DNA of 64,000 nt from Fomes fomentarius (lineage: Eukaryota; Basidiomycota; Agaricomycetes; Polyporales; Polyporaceae), in contig JABYQN010000012.1 of the NCBI GenBank assembly GCA_022606135.1, positions 62,001 to 126,000 on the forward strand. Reading direction: 5' to 3'. Made by a program: the position numbers and the translations under genes. Positions 58,864 through 64,000 of this stretch are shown here, piece after piece (position 1 is the first letter of the stretch; each line of letters opens with the position of its first letter). The notes below the pieces were generated by a model. That model ran no database searches. It was given only the letters and a program-made list of their open reading frames with translations, and was not told the origin of the DNA.

Positions 58864-59417
58864 TGATGAACTCTGAACCTGTAAGGCGAGGAGCGACTGT
58901 AAGTCACAACAGAGAGGGATCTTCAGTCAGTGAGCGAACGACTATATTGCATAGTGAAGTACCTGTAAGTCACAACAGAGAGGGACTACAAGTACTAAGC
59001 CAGTAAGAAGTAGTAGAGCATATGTATGTAAAGGACTTACTCTTCAGTCAGTGAGCGAACGACTGAAGAGCAGAGGCGAAGAAGGGACTGCTTTTATACA
59101 TGAGGGATGAGTCCATGAGTCAGCGAATGAAGCAGTCACATGTAGCCATAAGACGATGAGTCAGAGTCCGTATCGGCGTATGAGTCAGATACAGTCATAG
59201 CATGAGTCAGACATAAGGTCTAGAAGAGTCCGGTGCAGTGTAGAACGCACTGGTACGCACAGGAATGCACAGTAACCATATGGTCATGGGAAAGTACAGT
59301 AGGAGAACAAAGAAAACCATAAATGGTAAGTAGGAACACAGCCTATCTAATCATATGACCATAAACAAGTGTACACAACTCCGGTCCGAGCACAGCTGGT
59401 AGTCCAGAAGTTCAACA
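58864..59417 (-). repeat. Copia-3 5' LTR
   Basis: 554 bp, near-identical to the 3' LTR. The promoter and hairpin of the element lie here. Confidence 0.92.
59040..59099 (-). promoter_or_regulatory. Copia-3 LTR promoter: TATA box, 5' hairpin, splice-donor-like site
   Basis: GTATAAAAG (59091-59099 on the minus strand), then about 20 nt downstream CTCTTCAGTC, an 11-nt loop and GACTGAAGAG (59040-59070), a perfect 10-bp stem, followed by GTAAGTC overlapping the last stem base. Compared with Copia-1, one pair changed from C-G to T-A on both sides of the stem. Confidence 0.65.
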
Positions 59418-60239
59418 TGAGGCTCCTCGTATCGTGATGTGTCCCCATCCGTCCTCCCGCCTTCCGACCATAAGTGACATATCGCTGCTTGCTAGGAGAT
59501 GTTCTCGCCGTTCGAACGGCGTGCTGGTAGCAAGGCGCTGGATCTCTCTCTCCTGTTTTGGTCCCTGTAATACGCTGCCAGTCTTTCAAGCTTCTGCAAG
59601 TTGTGCAGGACGACTCGCACGAGACTATGAAGCCGTACCTTGTCTACTGTAAAGACTCTGCGCTAGTCAGTGCACGATCTCCGGCAGGCTTGGACGGCCG
59701 TCACCTTGTGTACGCTCTTCAGGCCATGTGCTGTTAGTCCTCGGCATGCGCAGACCACGGGGCGATGTTCGTCGTGTCTCGGCCAACTACACCTCTCGCC
59801 CAGGAGAGACCGTGTACATGCCGCAGAAGCTGCGCGTGACTTGTGTTTAGGCCTGTGTGGTGGATGGCCATACAGGCTCGGCTTGTCATCCGTACCTTCA
59901 TGTCGCGCTGTCGTGAGTGTGTCACTTTCCATTCATTCGACCGCATACGCTCGACTGTTACTGCCATGACTGATGCCACACCTGGGTCGAGTGCTCTGAG
60001 TGTCGAAGACCTCTGCCCGATATGATACTCAAAACGTAAGCTTTAGTCGCTCTCACGAAACTCGCCGTGGCCAGATCACACTCAAATCAGGGTGCTCACG
60101 GGCTACGAGGCATCGCGCAATTGTGCTGTTACCTGCTAGCTCATGCACAATGTGCTTCTGTGCCACTTTTCTGACTACTTGTCTGACAGCAGGACTCTTG
60201 ATGCGAAGACATCGAGGCGTGCTCTATAGTGACAGGCAA
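59418..60239 (+). pseudogene. Family X copy (e), part after Copia-3
   Basis: Continues X: the 59.43-59.5 kb block (tgtccccatccgtcctcccgccttcc ... gctgcttgctaggag) and tttcaagcttctgcaagttg match the reverse complement of 36.7-36.95 kb in copy (c). Degenerate. It ends near the tail of the DUF6535 copy 3 block. Confidence 0.5.
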
Positions 60240-61425
60240 GCCCTATAACACGCGAACGTCAGTTTCTTCCCTCATAAGCCAATTCAGATGCAGGTACTGC
60301 ACGATGGCCGTATTTGGCCCGCCTTTTCGCATGCCTTTCCTTGTCGGACTGACCGGCATTGTTGCGAGATAGTCTGCGATTATGGGAGCGAATGCGAAGG
60401 GTGCGCCGTATGAAGAGACAGCTACAAGACACACCGGGTGTAGGGCCGTACACAGTACGGGTAAGGTCGGTAACTATGTATGTATGTCCTCTGTCAATCA
60501 ATTAAACACGGGTCGAGATCATATCTAGATATATGCAGGTTGAGGACGAGAACACGATGAGTACAGTGGAGGAGAACGGGCACATCAAGAACGTGTATGT
60601 ATGATTTACTCAGGGTGAAGCGACGCCGGTGGAGCTTTGTAAATACGGAACGAGCAATGGAGGCATATGTCAAAACACTCATAGGAACGGACAGGCGTAC
60701 GGATGGTGGAGGGACGGGCAACCAAAGCGAACAGAGCATCGGGGAAAAGGCGTGAGATTGGGTCCTGACGAGACTGCATGGAGATGGAAGCACGATAGGG
60801 AACGAGGTGACATCCAACGTGAAGGACATGATGTGTAGCAAATTGGCGGGGACCGAGCACAGGAGCGTGAGGCGAGTGAGCTCACGTGTGTGTGCAGGCG
60901 CCGTGGTTCGTTATTCCAGGAGAGAGTGGTGGGACTCGGAGCGAGGGCGAGAACAGATGGAGGATCTCGTCCGCTTGGACCGCATATGGACGAGATTCGT
61001 CAGGCACAGGCGAGGTAACAGCGTACAACCGGGCCCGGGCGCCGTCGGGGTATGGGTACCTGTTCGAGTTACTTGGCTTGGTAGCTCCATGGGATAGGAA
61101 GGTAGTGAGGGCATCTGCGTGATCCAGACGAGGGTGTGAGGAGTAGGTGGGATGCGAGGCGCCTCGAGGCGACGGGACGAGGAGCGGGTGTGCAGCGGAT
61201 GAGAGAGACCTGACAGGTGAATCGCCAGACCGGGCAAAGAGAAGCAAATGTAGCCGTAGAGGAAATAATGCGCAACTCATCGCACGGCGGGGAGGAGAGA
61301 GTAGTGTTCTTGACTCCGAATCCAGGAATGCGGAGTAAAGCGAGGGTCTATGAGAAGGCGGCAAGAGTACGAATGAAGAGCATGGGATCCTTGACTGACT
61401 CTGATGAGTCGACTCAGTAGTCGGC
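60240..61425. repeat. DUF6535 copy 3 3' flank, inverted copy of 34.39-35.5 kb
   Basis: Reverse complement matches the sequence after DUF6535 copy 2 over most of its length, best next to the gene. No intact gene is recognised; open frames differ between the two copies. Confidence 0.6.
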
Positions 61426-63968
61426 TCAATCTGATGAGGGCGAGAGCACAGGACCTGGAGTGCTGGAGGCAATGTCCTTCTCCGTCTCCTCTGCGCTCAC
61501 ATCCCACGCTGGCGATGTGTGGGTGTCTGAATCTGGTTGTTCCACTACAGAGATTTGAGCGGCTGCAGCGGGGTCACGTCGCTCATCCACTGCTGCAGAG
61601 AGTCTGCCCTGTGTGACTGACGTGCCAGCCTGAACATAGTCGTTCTATAAAGGTAATCCATCTCCAATGTCAACATGCTTCTGACAAGCTTTTGGACATA
61701 CATATGCACCTTCGTAGACTTGTCACGCTCACTTTTCAGCTTTAGGATCCATGGCTCACATTCCTTCAAGATTATATACTCATGAAATTCGTCCCGATGA
61801 ACCTCGTAAACTCGCATGAGCACATCGACCAGCTCCGGAGTCATGAAGTCTGGAGCTCGATCTTGACAGAGTGTGCGTAGACTCTGGATGACATATTCGG
61901 TATCATTGCGAACGAGGGAAAGCGTCTTGCCAGCCTCGGTGGTATAGCACTTGAAGTGGCAAAGCAGCCCATGGCGCGTGAGCGCACGGATGACCTTCGC
62001 CGTTTCGATCTCCTCTGCGTTCTTCGCGCTGGAACTTGCGCCCACCCAGTCGAGCAGCATGTACAGACCCTTTGAGCACCGTTGAAGTGACTCATTCTCT
62101 GCTTTCTGGCCATGCTCCCGCAGTTCTTGCTCGACGACACGTATAGCTGATGTCACACTGAATGTCAGACCAGCACATGCACCATGTAGAGATGGATGGA
62201 TGGCTCACCACGTTGTCTGACTGCGTTGCTGCAATGGCCGTAGTCGATATGCTTGTACCATGCCAGAGAGACAACCTTCTCGTATGCAACGGAAGTGTTT
62301 CCCTGAATCAGTGCATTGGCCCAGACATGGTTGCGCCAGCGGCTGCTTGCACCACTAGGTATGTGGTAGGTATCCCAGAATCGGTCCATATTGGGAAGAC
62401 CATCTGTATCCCACACTTTCGCTGTAAGCCAGAGATCACTCTGTATGGTCAGAGGGATGCCAGCTTTGTCCTGCTGATGACGATCCATCTCATCCACCAC
62501 TTTCACGTACCAGGCAAGAAACTGTGGTGGATAGTCAAAATCGCAAACACAAATGGTGGCGTAGTCGTCGAGATAGGACTGGTCCATGGTGGTAGCATAC
62601 GCCTTCGTCACCATTGTGGCATCGAGGTCATCTGAGGAATCAGAGATCTGGTGGAGCTCGCGTCCCCGCCATGTGAATGTCCAGGGCTTTTCTTCCCTGT
62701 TCTCCGTCTCCCATCTTGAAAATGCATCGCGGCCATCATCCGAACGCCTCAATATACTCCTGATATGACATAGCTCGTTCCATAGTAACCGATGCAAGTG
62801 GAAAGCTGCGACCTTCGCAGAACGTAGGGCGGCGAAGAGTACGTAGACCGGCGGAGATAGATAGCAGCAATCGGCTCGAAAGACAGGAATGAGCAATGTA
62901 CCAATGGTGAAGGCAAATAGAAGACCAATGAGCGCTGATGCGACTGCAGCAACATCGGAATTGAGGCCCCACAGCAGAACGAGTAAGCCTCCAAAGAACA
63001 GCGCCAACGCGATCTGAAGGAGAACTGGAAGGACTGCGACAATCCCTGCGACGTGCCACTTCTCCAGATTTTGCAAGCGGTGTTGGCGGAGGCGAGCGAA
63101 AAGTCGTGAATCACCGAAGAGCCCGGTGCTGTACTCGTTTAGCCATTGCTTGACCATGATGCCGACTGATGCGGCAGAAAGACTGAAGATGAGACTCGAG
63201 AACCATAGCGCATTAAGCCATACGGCCCAGCGAGGTGCGGGAGGCGGAGGCGGGAGAACCTGGGATACACTCGGCTGAGTAGAGTTGACGAAGGAAGGAT
63301 TGACGGAGAAGCTGCTGAGCTGGACGGAGATTTGCTGGAGTGCGGCGAGAACAGGGTCAGGTGGAGGGGGCGAGAGGAGCTTGTAGGACTCGACTATTAG
63401 AGCTGTGAGCACGGCAGAGAAAAGACCCGCCTTGGACACATGCATATGAGCATTCAAAGTCGACGGGAAGTTGGATGAACAAGTACGCACGTAGACGAGG
63501 AGGGTGTCGATCTCCTCCTTCCAGCGTTTGACAAGCTCGTCACTGTAGTCCTTGACAATTTTGGCAGTCTCGTCCCAAGCCTTTTTCTTTTCCTCCACTG
63601 TGAAGTCATGTAGACGCTCAAACCAGCGACTCTACATGGATTGATATTGATGCCTGATTTTGACGAACACAAACAGAGCACCTCACGTACATAAACATCT
63701 GGGATTGCCCAGCTTTCAGGGAGTAGTTGAGGCCATTCCTCCTTCTCCGCCGGAGCGTTCTTACAGAATCAACTTGTTAGCGATGAAATCTGACTGACGA
63801 GTAGAGTACAGTTGCACAATGGAGGCCAAACACAGCGAGGCCGATCGAGCACAAGCGTCACATCTGAGTGAGAAATCGACATACCGTCTCTGGTGGCTTC
63901 CGGCCATGATCCTCTGGAGGTCGTTGGGGAGATGTGTCAGATGGAGATTGAATGAGGTGTGTCTCCAT
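61426..63968 (-). CDS. DUF6535 domain membrane protein, copy 3 (six exons, 723 aa)
   Basis: Same architecture on the minus strand. Exons 63885-63968, 63691-63759, 63491-63631, 62209-63430, 61710-62146, 61426-61644; 2172 nt, all in frame. Start METHLIQSPSDTSPQ in the same tgacgtcATG context as copies 1 and 2, 32 bases from the window edge. AGLFSAVLTALIVESYKLL, WAVWLNALWFSSLIFSLSAA, LLWGLNSDVAAVASALIGLL and IPVFRADCCYLSPPVYVLF are closest to copy 1. From about 61.85 kb on (APDFMTPELV, EVHRDEFHEYIILKECEPWI) and through the last exon it follows copy 2. It is therefore a recombinant, but no break in the frame was found. Confidence 0.87.
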
Positions 63969-64000
63969 GACGTCAGACGTTGGAGGGGAGCGGGAGCGAT

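Larger units (their letters stand above)
52973..59417 (-). mobile_element. Copia-3: young, near-complete Ty1/copia retrotransposon
   Basis: 6445 bp, 554-bp LTRs (52973-53526, 58864-59417) that differ at one position by eye (cagccgg/cagctgg), target duplication TGAGG. Minus-strand order: LTR, primer site GGTTATGAGCCCTG, leader, gag extension, gag-pol, purine tract GAGTGGGAG, LTR. Same lineage as Copia-1 (LTR ends, leader and gag motif shared). Inserted into family X copy (e). The near-identical LTRs imply a recent insertion. Confidence 0.93.

Overview
The window reads as an accessory, repeat-rich stretch of an agaricomycete (mushroom-forming basidiomycete) genome, probably polypore-like. The support is short GT-AG introns of about 50-78 nt, a FunK1-type protein kinase, three DUF6535 membrane proteins, an F-box protein, and three Ty1/copia LTR retrotransposons. 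There are no bacterial features. Everything was read by eye, so homologies between parts of the window are visual and need an alignment to confirm.

Host genes that appear intact are few. There are three DUF6535 paralogues (606-3148 plus, 31870-34393 plus, 61426-63968 minus), each with the same six-exon structure. One F-box/WD40 gene lies at 9243-11712 minus, and its two halves join across a 59-nt intron. One six-exon FunK1 kinase of 797 aa lies at 42830-45521 plus. Most remaining host sequence is decayed: a VTI1-like v-SNARE pseudogene next to an Mpv17/PMP22-like pseudogene (6.4-9.06 kb, again inverted at 46.2-48.2 kb, and the Mpv17 half alone at 23.3-24.4 kb). Two unidentified decayed families, called X and Y here, are arranged head to head (X leftward, Y rightward, meeting near 14.1 and 38.85 kb).

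The host blocks look like a segmental duplication mosaic. The order DUF6535 then X in tail-to-tail orientation appears at 0.6-5.4, 31.9-38.8 and, inverted, 50.3-64.0 kb. The third DUF6535 copy is itself a mosaic: its first half resembles copy 1, its last exon and 3' flank resemble copy 2. The FunK1 gene sits downstream of a decayed copy of the DUF6535 5' flank.

Mobile elements were inserted into this mosaic. Copia-1 (16106-23295, minus) is heavily mutated, carries a SINE-like insertion with a tRNA-like head and a poly(A) tail, and abuts a solo LTR in opposite orientation, making a nearly perfect 1.2-kb palindrome. Copia-2 (25348-30433, minus, TSD CCCAA) keeps a 1411-residue open frame but lost its primer site and the start of gag. 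Copia-3 (52973-59417, minus, TSD TGAGG) is young, with near-identical LTRs and a gag-pol frame broken by one apparent single-base deletion. Copia-1 and Copia-3 share two features I did not expect. One is an in-frame gag extension upstream of the first methionine. The other is a hairpin at the predicted RNA 5' end, with a compensatory change between the elements, followed directly by a splice-donor-like sequence.
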